From Gemmatimonadota bacterium (GTDB taxonomy: Bacteria; Gemmatimonadota; Gemmatimonadetes; Gemmatimonadales; GWC2-71-9), in assembly GCA_022563595.1 (NCBI GenBank), contig JADFNB010000003.1:62001-126000 (forward strand): a stretch of 64,000 nt of DNA, given 5' to 3'. A program made the position numbers and the translations under genes. Numbering within the stretch: the stretch's first letter is position 1; the number at the start of each line of letters is the position of its first letter. Under the pieces are notes generated by a model. That model had not been told where the DNA came from, made no database searches, and saw nothing but the letters and a program-made list of their open reading frames with translations. Positions 26,940 to 34,814 of the stretch are shown here, piece after piece.

Positions 26940-27141
26940 GGCCGCACAGTGCCGGACAGCCACGCGGTTCCCGCAGCATCCGTTTTCGCAGCCAGTCTGC
27001 GTTCTGCTCCAGATACCACTTCTTCTCGAGCAGCGTACGCCCGGGTATGTCCGGCACGCCGCCGGTGATCACGCGCCCCGGCTCACCGCACGCGTGCGCA
27101 TCTACGGCCGTGATATCCGCCGGAACCGCGCATATCGTCAT
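26938..27141 (-). pseudogene. 5' fragment of a proline racemase/hydroxyproline epimerase gene
   Basis: The first 68 codons from ATG 27141 on the minus strand read as the N-terminus of the proline racemase superfamily: VDAHACGEPGRVITGG, PDIPGRTLLEKK, then REPRGCPALCG where the family has an EPRGH-type motif. After that the frame runs into the opposite strand of the aminotransferase gene, so about 250 residues, including both catalytic cysteine motifs, are missing. The break falls at the aminotransferase stop (26939). I read it as a gene cut by a deletion, not a functional protein. Confidence 0.75.
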
Positions 27142-27169
27142 ATCCGCAGGGGCCGCCCGGGATCGCTCG

Positions 27170-27751
27170 TCAGGATCCGGCGGCGATCGGGATTCTCACC
27201 CGCGTGTGCTCCCATTCCATGATCAGGTACACCCCGTCGTTCGCCGGCTCTGTCCGAATCGTGAACGTCTCGATATGGTCCTCCACCCGCTCGACGGGCA
27301 CCGTCGCCCGGCCCACCTCCTGGGCACGCACCTCGTCCGTGTAGTAGTTCTCACGTCCCCACTGCTGCCAGGCCCGGTTCACTATGATCTGCCACTCGCT
27401 CTCGCCGGGCACGGTGTAGAGCGCGTACGTGCCGACCTCGACATCGATCCCCGCGATCGAGAGCGCAATCGCGCTACGGATCTTGGTCGTCTCGTCGGCG
27501 CCGGTGCGCCAGATCTCTCCGAACGGAACGGCGTTGCCGCCGATCATCGTCCGCCCTCTCGCCGACGGCCGGCCATAACACACCTTCACGTCGTGGCCGT
27601 CGACCTGGAACATCGCGGAATCGAGTGGGCTCCTGCGCGCGGCCGGATCTGAGCCACGGTACGGACAAGACAGGTTCTCCTGCGCACTCCCGGGATGCGC
27701 GCCGAGTAGGATGCCCAGCGCTATGCCAAGCCCACATACGAATCTCGTCAT
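27170..27751 (-). CDS. Exported DUF2911 protein
   Basis: 193 aa. The start at ATG 27751 is supported by GAGGAG 6 bases upstream; the ORF extends further only through non-coding-like sequence. A signal peptide (VCGLGIALGILLGAHPGSAQ) precedes a beta-rich domain with the family's VCYGRPSARGRTMIGG, PFGEIWRTGADETTKI and GTYALYTVPGESEWQIIVN. DUF2911 is found across Gemmatimonadota and Bacteroidota and has no known function. It ends 28 bases after the racemase relic begins and is probably a single-gene transcript. Confidence 0.85.
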   Translation of the reverse strand: MTRFVCGLGIALGILLGAHPGSAQENLSCPYRGSDPAARRSPLDSAMFQVDGHDVKVCYGRPSARGRTMIGGNAVPFGEIWRTGADETTKIRSAIALSIAGIDVEVGTYALYTVPGESEWQIIVNRAWQQWGRENYYTDEVRAQEVGRATVPVERVEDHIETFTIRTEPANDGVYLIMEWEHTRVRIPIAAGS

Positions 27752-27882
27752 GATCCACTCCTCTTGTGATAGAATCACCCTGACCACACATCTCCCGTAG
27801 AGTCCCATCATGCAATCCCTTGACCGGTAATACACCACCGGGTCAGAACGGGCAATCCCGCGGGCGCTCCGGTGCCCGCGTC

Positions 27883-30195
27883 TCAGCCCTCAGCGGCAAT
27901 CGGCGCGGCGACGCTCTCGTCGGGAATGGCGAACGCCTCAACGAGGGGAAGCGCCATCATCCGCACCTCGGCGCACAGCGTGTTGACGAGGCCCCGCACG
28001 GCCCTGGCTTTGTTGCCCGCGAAGTACCCGCTCTCCAGGAACCACGCGCGACCCGCCTCCAAGCGCGAGAGCGCGAACAGATCGCAGAGCGTCTTCAGGG
28101 CCTTGCCGATGTCGCCGTCCTGGCACATTGTGACGCGCTCGATGAAGCGCTCCAGGATCACCCGCTCTACATAGGCGTTGGCCAGTGCCACCAGATGGTC
28201 CTGGCATTCGTTGAGGGCGGAGGACGAGTCCATCCCCTCGTCGATGCGGCGTTTCAGGCGTTGCGCCGCCGAGCGCATCAGGCGTTGCTCGCGGTAGCGC
28301 AAGGCATCGAGCTGAGACTCGGGATCGCGCAGGTGTTTCTCGTCGGTGAGGCGCGGCAAGACCGGATTGAGGTCGGCGACCGCTGCGGCGGCCCGACGAC
28401 CGAGATACTTGACGGCACCGAACAGCCGCATCTCCGCAAAGTGCTGGCGGTACTCCGTCAACACTCCCTTGGCCACGAGCTGCATGAGAACCGTGTTGTC
28501 GCCCTCGAACGTGGTGAAGACATCGCTGTCGGCCTTGAGATCCGCAAAGCGGTTGACGGCCAGGTAGCCCGCTCCGCCGCATGCCTCACGGCAGGTCTGG
28601 ATTGAATCGGTCGCGCCCCACGTCGCATACGCCTTCAGTCCCGCCGCCAGTGTCTCGACTTCCCTCTGCTCGGCCTCGGTCCGCCCGACGAACCGTTGGA
28701 CGAGATACTCGAGCGCGAAGTGTAATCCGTAGACCGTTGCGAGCCGCGGCATGAGCCGCCGCTGATGCGTGCGATAGTCAAGAATTACTGTCTCGCAGGC
28801 GCCGGGTGGGCCGAACTGCCTGCGTCGTGCGGCGTAGCGAACGGCGATCGTGAGGGCCGATTTCGTCGCGCTCAGCGCGGCCCACGCCACGCTGACCCGC
28901 CCGCCGACGAGCGTGCCGAGCATCGTGAAGAACCGTCGCGACGCTCCGGGAATCGGGCTGCGATACACACCGTCAGCGTCGACCGCGCCGAATCGGTCGA
29001 GCAGGTTCTCGCGCGGGATCCGCACGTGATCGAACCAGATCCGGCCGTTGTCCACACCATTCAGCCCGAGCTTCTCGCCGCAGTCCTCGATCCGAACGCC
29101 GTCACAGGTCGAGCCGTCGTCGTCCCGGATGGGCACCAGGAACGCGTGCACGCCGTGCCGCTCGCCGGCGGTCTCGAGCTGTGCGAACACGGTAGCCAAC
29201 CGGCCGTGCAACGCGGCGTTGCCGATATAGTCCTTGCGCGCGGCGTCGCTGGGCGTGTGAATAACGAACTCGTCCGTGCCCGGATCGAAACATGCCACCG
29301 TCTCGATGTCGCGTACATTCGACCCGTGGCCGGACTCGGTCATCGCGAAACAGCCGGGCAGCTCGAGCGCGCCGACGGCGCGGAGGTATCGATCGTGATG
29401 CCGCTCGGTCCCGAGCTGGTGAATGCTGCCGCCGAAGAGCCCGAACTGAACGCCGAACTTCACCACGAGACTGAGATCGAAGAACGCGAGCATCTCGAAC
29501 GTCGCGATGAATCCGGCGAGATCGTCCTGCCCTCCGTGAGCCCGCGGATACGCGAGCGCGCCGAGGCCCCGTTCAGCAAGCAGGCGGCACCAGACGAGGA
29601 CCCGGTTCCGATAGGTCTCCTTGTCAAGACCGTAGGCGTAGCGGAACGGTCGTTCGCGGAGCAGCGTGCGGATACGTTCGCGCGCTTCTCTGCGCTCTCC
29701 GTCGAGGAGTCGCGTCATCCCCTCGACCTCGAACGGTGACGGTACCTCGACGACGCGAGGCGCCGCGACCATCTCTCCGGTCAAGATCTCGCGCGCGGCC
29801 TCGGCGCCGATCACGCCGAGCGCCTCCTCGATCTCGATCAAGGCATCTGCGGCTTCCGTACTGGCCCAGCCTTCGTTCCGGCTGTGCCGTCGCGCCAATT
29901 CGAGGCCGAGCACCGCTAGCGAGCGGCGCCCTAGCTCCGGGAGCTCCGCCCCGAACCGTTGGATCGCGGTGCGGATCGCCCGCAACTGCGTGGCTGACGG
30001 CGGCGCAGCAGGGTTCAACATCGCACACACCGCGGTGCGCGAACGCTCGTCGAGCCAGGACTGCTCGCGCACTTTTTCCGAGATCGCCTGAAGCTCTTCC
30101 TCGCTCAGCACACCGTCCGCCCATGCTACATATATCATCGGCAGGAGCGGGAGGACGGCCGGGTCGGTCAGCCAGTCGACTGTCGTGTCTCGCAT
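27883..30195 (-). CDS. Acyl-CoA dehydrogenase/oxidase with N-terminal TerB-like domain
   Basis: 770 aa. Residues about 10-110 form a helical domain with IYVAWADGVLSEEELQAISEKV, which resembles TerB (tellurite-resistance B) domains. An acyl-CoA dehydrogenase follows: GGQDDLAGFIATFEM, CFAMTESGHGSNVRDIET, GARKDYIGNAALHG, KLGLNGVDNGRIWFDHVRIPREN, and the REACGGAGYLAVNRFADLKAD motif near the active site. The C-terminal 170 residues resemble acyl-CoA oxidase ends. The family takes a fatty acyl-CoA to the enoyl-CoA using FAD. A TerB fusion is not standard; TerB may bind metals or partners. The gene starts 1 base after the flavoprotein gene's stop, so they form an operon. Confidence 0.85.
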   Translation of the reverse strand: MRDTTVDWLTDPAVLPLLPMIYVAWADGVLSEEELQAISEKVREQSWLDERSRTAVCAMLNPAAPPSATQLRAIRTAIQRFGAELPELGRRSLAVLGLELARRHSRNEGWASTEAADALIEIEEALGVIGAEAAREILTGEMVAAPRVVEVPSPFEVEGMTRLLDGERREARERIRTLLRERPFRYAYGLDKETYRNRVLVWCRLLAERGLGALAYPRAHGGQDDLAGFIATFEMLAFFDLSLVVKFGVQFGLFGGSIHQLGTERHHDRYLRAVGALELPGCFAMTESGHGSNVRDIETVACFDPGTDEFVIHTPSDAARKDYIGNAALHGRLATVFAQLETAGERHGVHAFLVPIRDDDGSTCDGVRIEDCGEKLGLNGVDNGRIWFDHVRIPRENLLDRFGAVDADGVYRSPIPGASRRFFTMLGTLVGGRVSVAWAALSATKSALTIAVRYAARRRQFGPPGACETVILDYRTHQRRLMPRLATVYGLHFALEYLVQRFVGRTEAEQREVETLAAGLKAYATWGATDSIQTCREACGGAGYLAVNRFADLKADSDVFTTFEGDNTVLMQLVAKGVLTEYRQHFAEMRLFGAVKYLGRRAAAAVADLNPVLPRLTDEKHLRDPESQLDALRYREQRLMRSAAQRLKRRIDEGMDSSSALNECQDHLVALANAYVERVILERFIERVTMCQDGDIGKALKTLCDLFALSRLEAGRAWFLESGYFAGNKARAVRGLVNTLCAEVRMMALPLVEAFAIPDESVAAPIAAEG

Positions 30196-30196
30196 C

Positions 30197-31588
30197 TCAC
30201 GCTTCCACCTTGCCGAACAGGTTGTTTAGTGCTTCGGCGAGCGTCGGATGGGCAAAGGTCGCTTCCCGCAGTCGGGTATACGGCAACCGGCCCATCATCG
30301 CGATCTGGATCATTGACATGATCTCGCCACCCTCGATCCCCAGCACGGCACATCCCAAGATCTGCTCCGTGTCCGCGTCCACGATCACCTTCATGAGACC
30401 TCGGGTCTCTTCGACCTCCAACGCCCGTGCTACATGGCTCATCGGCATCTTGGCCACCCGGTAGTTCAGTCCTTGGGCCTTGGCCTCCTCTTCCGTCAGG
30501 CCGATCCTGCCGAGTTGTGGATCGACGAACACCACATACGGCACGAACCGGTTCGCGGTCGTCGCGTCGCCTCCTTCCAGCAGGTTGGTGCGGAGAATCC
30601 GGTAATCGTCGTACGCGATGTGCGTGAACGCCGGACCGCCCTTTACGTCACCGAACGCGTAGATCCCCGGCACGTTGGTCTGCAACCGATCGTTCACCTC
30701 AATGTATCCGCGCGAGTCGGCCGTCACACCCGTCGCCTCGAGGTTCAGCCGGTCGGTATTCGGCACGCGACCGACGGCTACCAGGACGGCCGACCCTACG
30801 ACATCCTCCCGTCCGCCAGGCGTCTCGGCCGACACGCGAATCCCTCCGTTGGTCTGCGTCACCTCGGTCGCCTTCGCGTTCAGCAGGAGCCGGATCCCGT
30901 CCTCACGCAGGATCTCCTGCAGTTCCCCACAGACGTCGGGATCCTCCCGTGGGGCGAGCCGTGCCATCATCTCGATGACGGTGACCTCACTGCCGAACCG
31001 CCGGAACATCTGCCCGAACTCGAGACCGATGTATCCCCCACCGAGCACGATGAGGTGGTCGGGCACCGTATCGACTTCCATGATCGATGTCGAGTCGAGG
31101 TATGCAACGTCGGCGAGACCGGGGATGGGCGGGATCGCCGGACGGAGCCCGGTATTGATGAATATCTTGTCCGCAGTGAGCGTCCGCTCGCCACCGTCGT
31201 TCAGCACAACCACGACTTGCTTGTGTCCCGCGAAGCGAGCTTCGCCCATGATGAGGTCGAGTCGATCCCATTGCGCGAGCCCGCGACGGCTCCCGCTGCT
31301 GAAGCTCTCGACGATGTCGCGCTTGCGCCGGCGCACGACCTTCTGGTCGATCGTGATCGGGCCGGTGCGGATTCCATAGTCCACGGCGCGGCGCACGAGA
31401 TGGGCCACTCGTGCACTGGCAACCATGGTCTTTGTCGGTGTACAACCGACGTTCACGCAGCTTCCGCCGACGTGCTCCCGCTCGACGACGGCCGTCTTCC
31501 AGTCGGCGCCGGCCAACTTCCCCGCCAACGGTCCGCCCCCCTGGCCGGTACCGATCACAATTGCATCATACCGCTCGACTGTTGTCAT
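30197..31588 (-). CDS. MerA-like pyridine nucleotide-disulfide oxidoreductase
   Basis: 463 aa. FAD-binding [14 protein letters not shown] (13-26), redox pair C44-x4-C49 in [16 protein letters not shown]-binding [11 protein letters not shown], and [18 protein letters not shown] follow the dihydrolipoamide dehydrogenase/mercuric reductase pattern. The C-terminal [12 protein letters not shown] carries the His-Glu acid-base pair. There is no C-terminal double cysteine and no N-terminal heavy-metal domain, so mercury reduction is unlikely; a lipoamide-independent reductase is more plausible. I chose ATG 31588, with GGGAGA upstream, over GTG 31603. Its operon partner is the TerB/acyl-CoA dehydrogenase gene; electrons might pass between them, but this is speculative. 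Confidence 0.85.
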   Translation of the reverse strand: MTTVERYDAIVIGTGQGGGPLAGKLAGADWKTAVVEREHVGGSCVNVGCTPTKTMVASARVAHLVRRAVDYGIRTGPITIDQKVVRRRKRDIVESFSSGSRRGLAQWDRLDLIMGEARFAGHKQVVVVLNDGGERTLTADKIFINTGLRPAIPPIPGLADVAYLDSTSIMEVDTVPDHLIVLGGGYIGLEFGQMFRRFGSEVTVIEMMARLAPREDPDVCGELQEILREDGIRLLLNAKATEVTQTNGGIRVSAETPGGREDVVGSAVLVAVGRVPNTDRLNLEATGVTADSRGYIEVNDRLQTNVPGIYAFGDVKGGPAFTHIAYDDYRILRTNLLEGGDATTANRFVPYVVFVDPQLGRIGLTEEEAKAQGLNYRVAKMPMSHVARALEVEETRGLMKVIVDADTEQILGCAVLGIEGGEIMSMIQIAMMGRLPYTRLREATFAHPTLAEALNNLFGKVEA

Positions 31589-31734
31589 TGATGTTTCTCC
31601 CACGTGTGTGCTGATTCGCCATCAGTCGTTAGCGCAGAACTCTTGGAAGCCATCTCCCGCGCGATGCCGGCGAGGATGTCACGCGGCGGGGTCTTGGGAG
31701 TCAATTGTGGGATCGCCTTCCTCGCAATGGACTG

Positions 31735-32514
31735 CTATGCTTTGGCTGCCGAGTGAATCGCGAACGCAGCCCCTTGCGGATCCTCGCACTGCGCCACGAT
31801 GTCGCCATCCGGCACCTCCATCGGGCCATTCAGGACTCGGCCGCCGTTCTGCTGCACAGCCTCCACGAGCTGGCCGACGTCCGGCACCTTGGCGTAATAG
31901 AGCCACGCCGGAACCGGCATCTCCGACGGCTTGACCATCATGCCGCCGATAGTCTGGCTTTCATAACCGAACATCTGGTAGATCCCCATCTCGCCCATGT
32001 CCATCGATTCGGTCTTCTCCCAGCCGAACAGCGCGCTGTAGAACGCGAAGGCGCCTTCGTGATCGGTCGTGGCCAGCTCGTGCCAGGAGAAGTCGCCCTG
32101 TTTAGGCTCGAACCTGCCGCTCGGCATCGGATTGGCAGGCATAAACGCCGCGAAGACAGCCCCCTGTGGGTCGGCCAGAATCGCGATGCGACCGACCTCT
32201 GGCAGATCCATCCCGGGGTTCAGCACCTTGCCGCCCAGCTCCGTGGAGTGGGCCACTGTGGCGTCCACGTCGGGCGTGGACAAGTAGCCCAGCCAGTGAG
32301 GACGCGCACCCATCTTCTTGGCGTCTTCCGGTAGGAGCATCACGCCGCCGATTGGGGTGTCGTGGGCGGTCCACATCGTGTATGGTTGCTCTCCGCCCGG
32401 CCACAGCTGGGTGCCCCAGCCGACGATCTTCGTGTAGAAGGTGATGGCGGCGTCAGGATCCGACGTGAGAAGCTCGTACCAAACGAAACGACCGGTGAGG
32501 ATGGCATCCGACAT
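31735..32514 (-). CDS. VOC-family protein with two glyoxalase-like domains
   Basis: 259 aa made of two tandem beta-alpha-beta-beta-beta modules, each starting with a similar motif: GRFVWYELLTSDPDAAITFY and GDFSWHELATTDHEGAFAFY. Each ends with a segment in which a metal-ligand-like residue follows DPQGA (ILADPQGAVFAAF and CEDPQGAAFAIH). This is the arrangement of VOC superfamily members such as hydroxylase- or dioxygenase-like proteins, where the reaction varies widely. There is no signal peptide. It is separated from both neighbours by more than 100 bases and looks monocistronic. Confidence 0.85.
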   Translation of the reverse strand: MSDAILTGRFVWYELLTSDPDAAITFYTKIVGWGTQLWPGGEQPYTMWTAHDTPIGGVMLLPEDAKKMGARPHWLGYLSTPDVDATVAHSTELGGKVLNPGMDLPEVGRIAILADPQGAVFAAFMPANPMPSGRFEPKQGDFSWHELATTDHEGAFAFYSALFGWEKTESMDMGEMGIYQMFGYESQTIGGMMVKPSEMPVPAWLYYAKVPDVGQLVEAVQQNGGRVLNGPMEVPDGDIVAQCEDPQGAAFAIHSAAKA

Positions 32515-32622
32515 GGAGGACTCCTTCTAGTATCATGATCGGTTGGTGACCCGGGCCAAACGGTATTCTACACCATCCGCCGCAGCGTGGCACCATGGAG
32601 CGTTTACCACGGAGATACGATC

Positions 32623-32784
32623 ATGTGTCGCAACGTTCGCAGGCTCAAGCCCGCGGAGAATCCGCCGACCGGTGAGTCAAGCTGCGCGGTCTTCGAGCCA
32701 TCCGTCCACGAGGTCGCCGGAGCATCCCGCCGGATGCTCGACAGCCTAGTCGCGCGGGCGGTGCCCGCAGGCGAGAGGGAGTGA
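32623..32784 (+). pseudogene. DUF2277 gene with internal deletion
   Basis: The 53-aa reading starts with MCRNVRRLKP and continues NPPTG, then AVFEPSVHEVAGASRRMLDSLV. From memory DUF2277 proteins begin MCRNI, have an EPPAT motif, and then a 25-30-residue stretch (with VRK and KPS) before the helix ending in a leucine-rich LLDSLV. The ends match but the middle third is absent and the joint is in frame. A small functional variant cannot be excluded. The gene is followed at 4 bases by a DinB-like gene on the same strand. Confidence 0.6.
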
Positions 32785-32788
32785 CACG

Positions 32789-33310
32789 ATGGACGGCACC
32801 CGACGGCTCCTACGACATTTTCTCGCCGCACTCGCCTATCGTACGCAGAAAGCGCTTCGCTCCGCGCCACATTCCTTTGGTGATTTCCGCGCGGCACCGG
32901 GAGTCCGCACGCCGCATCAACTCATCCACCATATGAGCGGCGTCCTCTTGTTCGCGCTCTCACATTTCGAGAACACGGAGACGTGGGTCGCGCAGCGCGG
33001 AACGTTATCGCAGGAGGTGGCCGCGTTCCATGCCGTGCTCGAGGCGATTGGCCGCCACCTAGATGCCGGGACGCCGTTTCGCGGCATCACTCCGGAACGG
33101 ATGCTCCAGGGACCGTTGGCCGACGCGATGACGCACGCCGGCCAGCTCGCCATGATGCGCCGACTGGCCGGGTCGCCGATCCCGCCGGAGGATTTCAGCA
33201 AGGCCGACGTGCTCGCGGAGAACCTGGGAACGGATCAGGCCGCGCCGCGAAGCCCCGACGCCGATTGGCGTGATGCCGAGGGGAGGCAGCAGCGCGGCGA
33301 CGGCTCGTAG
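32789..33310 (+). CDS. DinB-like four-helix protein
   Basis: 173 aa, without signal peptide. Two histidines in TPHQLIHHMSGVL and one in ADAMTHAGQLAMMRRLAGSPIPPEDF reproduce the DinB spacing; the last segment is the family's terminal helix followed by the Pro-rich end. The N-terminal LLRHFLAALAYRTQKALR is the first helix. It sits just downstream of the DUF2277 relic, and ends 25 bases from a convergent gene. The reaction is unknown; metal-dependent thiol transferases are the best-known relatives. Confidence 0.8.
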   Translation: MDGTRRLLRHFLAALAYRTQKALRSAPHSFGDFRAAPGVRTPHQLIHHMSGVLLFALSHFENTETWVAQRGTLSQEVAAFHAVLEAIGRHLDAGTPFRGITPERMLQGPLADAMTHAGQLAMMRRLAGSPIPPEDFSKADVLAENLGTDQAAPRSPDADWRDAEGRQQRGDGS

Positions 33311-33334
33311 CCCGCCCGCCGACTGTGCTTGCTG

Positions 33335-33769
33335 TCAGCTCTCCTTGAGTTCCCACAACACGTTCACGATCACCCAGCGTCCCGCGTACTTCGCGATGTG
33401 GAGATAGTCGATCCACTGGTGAGCGACTACCTTCACACTGGCCGCACCGCGGAAGATGTCGAGGATCGTGACGTCCATCTGCCGATCACGCTCGGGCGTA
33501 CGCGTGCCCGCACCCATGCGCGTGCCCTGAACGAGCTGCCGGCGGGTCATGCTGTTGAGCTGTTCCTGACCGTCCTGGCGCCACACGATGCGCTTGGCAA
33601 GATCGGGGTGCAACGCTCTTTCCATCCGGTCCGCATCGCCTGTGTACCAGCCCTCGATGTAGTCGAGCGCCGTCGTCATAATGCCCGCGGAGTCGGATGC
33701 AGATTGTGCGGAGGCCGGAGCGACGGCTACGCCTAGCGCAAGCAGACAGGCCACAGCGGTGAATCTCAT
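33335..33769 (-). CDS. Exported NTF2-fold protein (lumazine-binding-like)
   Basis: 144 aa with a signal peptide (FTAVACLLALGVAVAPASAQ). The mature part has IMTTALDYIEGWYTGDADRMERALHPDLAKRIV, the pattern of the putative lumazine-binding (PF12893-like) NTF2 group, and the closing WIDYLHIAKYAGRWVIVNVLWEL. Such proteins bind small molecules in a cone-shaped cavity. It lies 13 bases downstream of the padR gene and probably shares its transcript and control. Confidence 0.8.
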   Translation of the reverse strand: MRFTAVACLLALGVAVAPASAQSASDSAGIMTTALDYIEGWYTGDADRMERALHPDLAKRIVWRQDGQEQLNSMTRRQLVQGTRMGAGTRTPERDRQMDVTILDIFRGAASVKVVAHQWIDYLHIAKYAGRWVIVNVLWELKES

Positions 33770-33782
33770 GAGTTCTTCCCCA

Positions 33783-34346
33783 TCAGGATGCGGGTTCCTT
33801 CTTGAGTAGCTCGCCGATGTCGTCGGCCGCCTGCTCGAGGATCTCGACGATCTTCACTGCACGCTCGGTGTCGTCCGAGAGCCGCCAGGCGGCCTTATAC
33901 GCCTGGGAGACGACGTGCCCGATCGCACGGTTCACAGCGGGCATCGGCTCGCCCATGACTCGGTCGATCGTCTCACTGATCCGATCGAAGATGTCCTCGA
34001 CCGTCGATCGGTTCTCCTCGAGGAACTTTCGGCCTAGATCGGTGATCTCGTAGATCTTCTTGCCCTTCACTTCGCGCACCGTCACCAGCCCCTCGTCATC
34101 GAGCCACTGTAGCGTCGGATACACCGTGCCGGGTGACGCCTTGTAACAGCCGCGAGTCCGCTCCTCCAGCGCCTTCATGACCTCGTAACCGTGCATCGGC
34201 TTGTCACCGACGAGCCTCAGAATCACGTACTTCATGTCCCCCGACTCGAACCACCGTCCACGACCCCGCCTGCGGTGCCGGGTACCTCCCGCGAAGCCGA
34301 GTCCGAACGGCCACGCCCAGAAATCCCAATCCGATCGCCTCGTCAT
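33783..34346 (-). CDS. PadR-family transcriptional regulator
   Basis: 187 aa from ATG 34346, which has GGAGGG 5 bases upstream. A basic, Trp/Gly-rich N-terminal stretch of about 35 residues (DFWAWPFGLGFAGG, RHRRRGRGR) precedes the winged-helix domain MKYVILRLVGDKPMHGYEVMKALEERTRG, with YPTLQWLDDEGLVT as the recognition-wing part. A C-terminal helix mediates dimerisation. PadR repressors respond to phenolic or other small ligands and usually repress their own operon. The 14-bp palindrome at 34413-34426, about 70 bases upstream, is a likely operator. Confidence 0.88.
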   Translation of the reverse strand: MTRRSDWDFWAWPFGLGFAGGTRHRRRGRGRWFESGDMKYVILRLVGDKPMHGYEVMKALEERTRGCYKASPGTVYPTLQWLDDEGLVTVREVKGKKIYEITDLGRKFLEENRSTVEDIFDRISETIDRVMGEPMPAVNRAIGHVVSQAYKAAWRLSDDTERAVKIVEILEQAADDIGELLKKEPAS

Positions 34347-34412
34347 GTCACCCTCCTCGATGGCAGTGCGGGCCAATCCTTCAAATCGGCGATATTACGT
34401 CTCGATATAACG

Positions 34413-34426
34413 TACGATATATCGTA
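34413..34426. promoter_or_regulatory. Perfect 14-bp palindrome upstream of padR
   Basis: TACGATATATCGTA reads identically on both strands, in an AT-rich patch within a GC-rich genome. Related ATATCG half-sites occur just downstream towards padR (about 34391-34410). Position and symmetry fit the binding site of a dimeric repressor such as PadR. Confidence 0.65.
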
Positions 34427-34814
34427 ACATGCTGTCCGCCCCTCGTCAAGCCCTGAACCCGCGCCCCGTCGCAGGAGGGACAGCGGAGCCGGCACCTCAC
34501 CAAAGCAAGAGAGCCCCGGTCGGTCGGTGAGTGCCCGCTGACCCAGGCAGCGGTCAGAGCCCGGGCGATCGGGGTCTCCGCTAACGGGGCCTCGCTCATC
34601 GTGAGCCGGGCGCCTTCCTCCGAGTAGTTGGTCTGATCGGTCATCATGTGTTCGGCGTATCGATGAACCGGCGCGCGCGATTGTCGCGCGCCGGATCTTG
34701 CCTGCGGCTCAGTCTCCCATGCTCATCGGCCATTCACGGAAGCGCAATCGCTGCTTTCGCCTGCGGAAACGGCGCGCTAGCTTCGGTAGACCTTCAACCC
34801 CATTACGAGATCCA
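34427..34814. other. 388-base gap with no convincing gene
   Basis: Between the padR operator and the M14 peptidase start. It holds a minus-strand 88-codon frame (34381-34647) with no ribosome site and no recognisable family, which I do not call as a gene. There is a strong GC hairpin at 34668-34694 (CCGGCGCGCGCGA pairing with TCGCGCGCCGG) with no T-tract. A promoter for the peptidase gene may lie here but no clear -35/-10 pair is visible. Confidence 0.5.

Noticed and set aside
27828-27852. Inverted repeat between the acyl-CoA dehydrogenase and DUF2911 genes as terminator
   Set aside because: Imperfect stem with one bulge and no T-tract on either strand.
30197-31588. Mercuric reductase
   Set aside because: Lacks the C-terminal cysteine pair and heavy-metal domain, and no other mer genes are nearby.
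34381-34647. 88-codon minus-strand frame between padR and the peptidase
   Set aside because: No ribosome site, no recognisable motif, and it runs through the padR operator.
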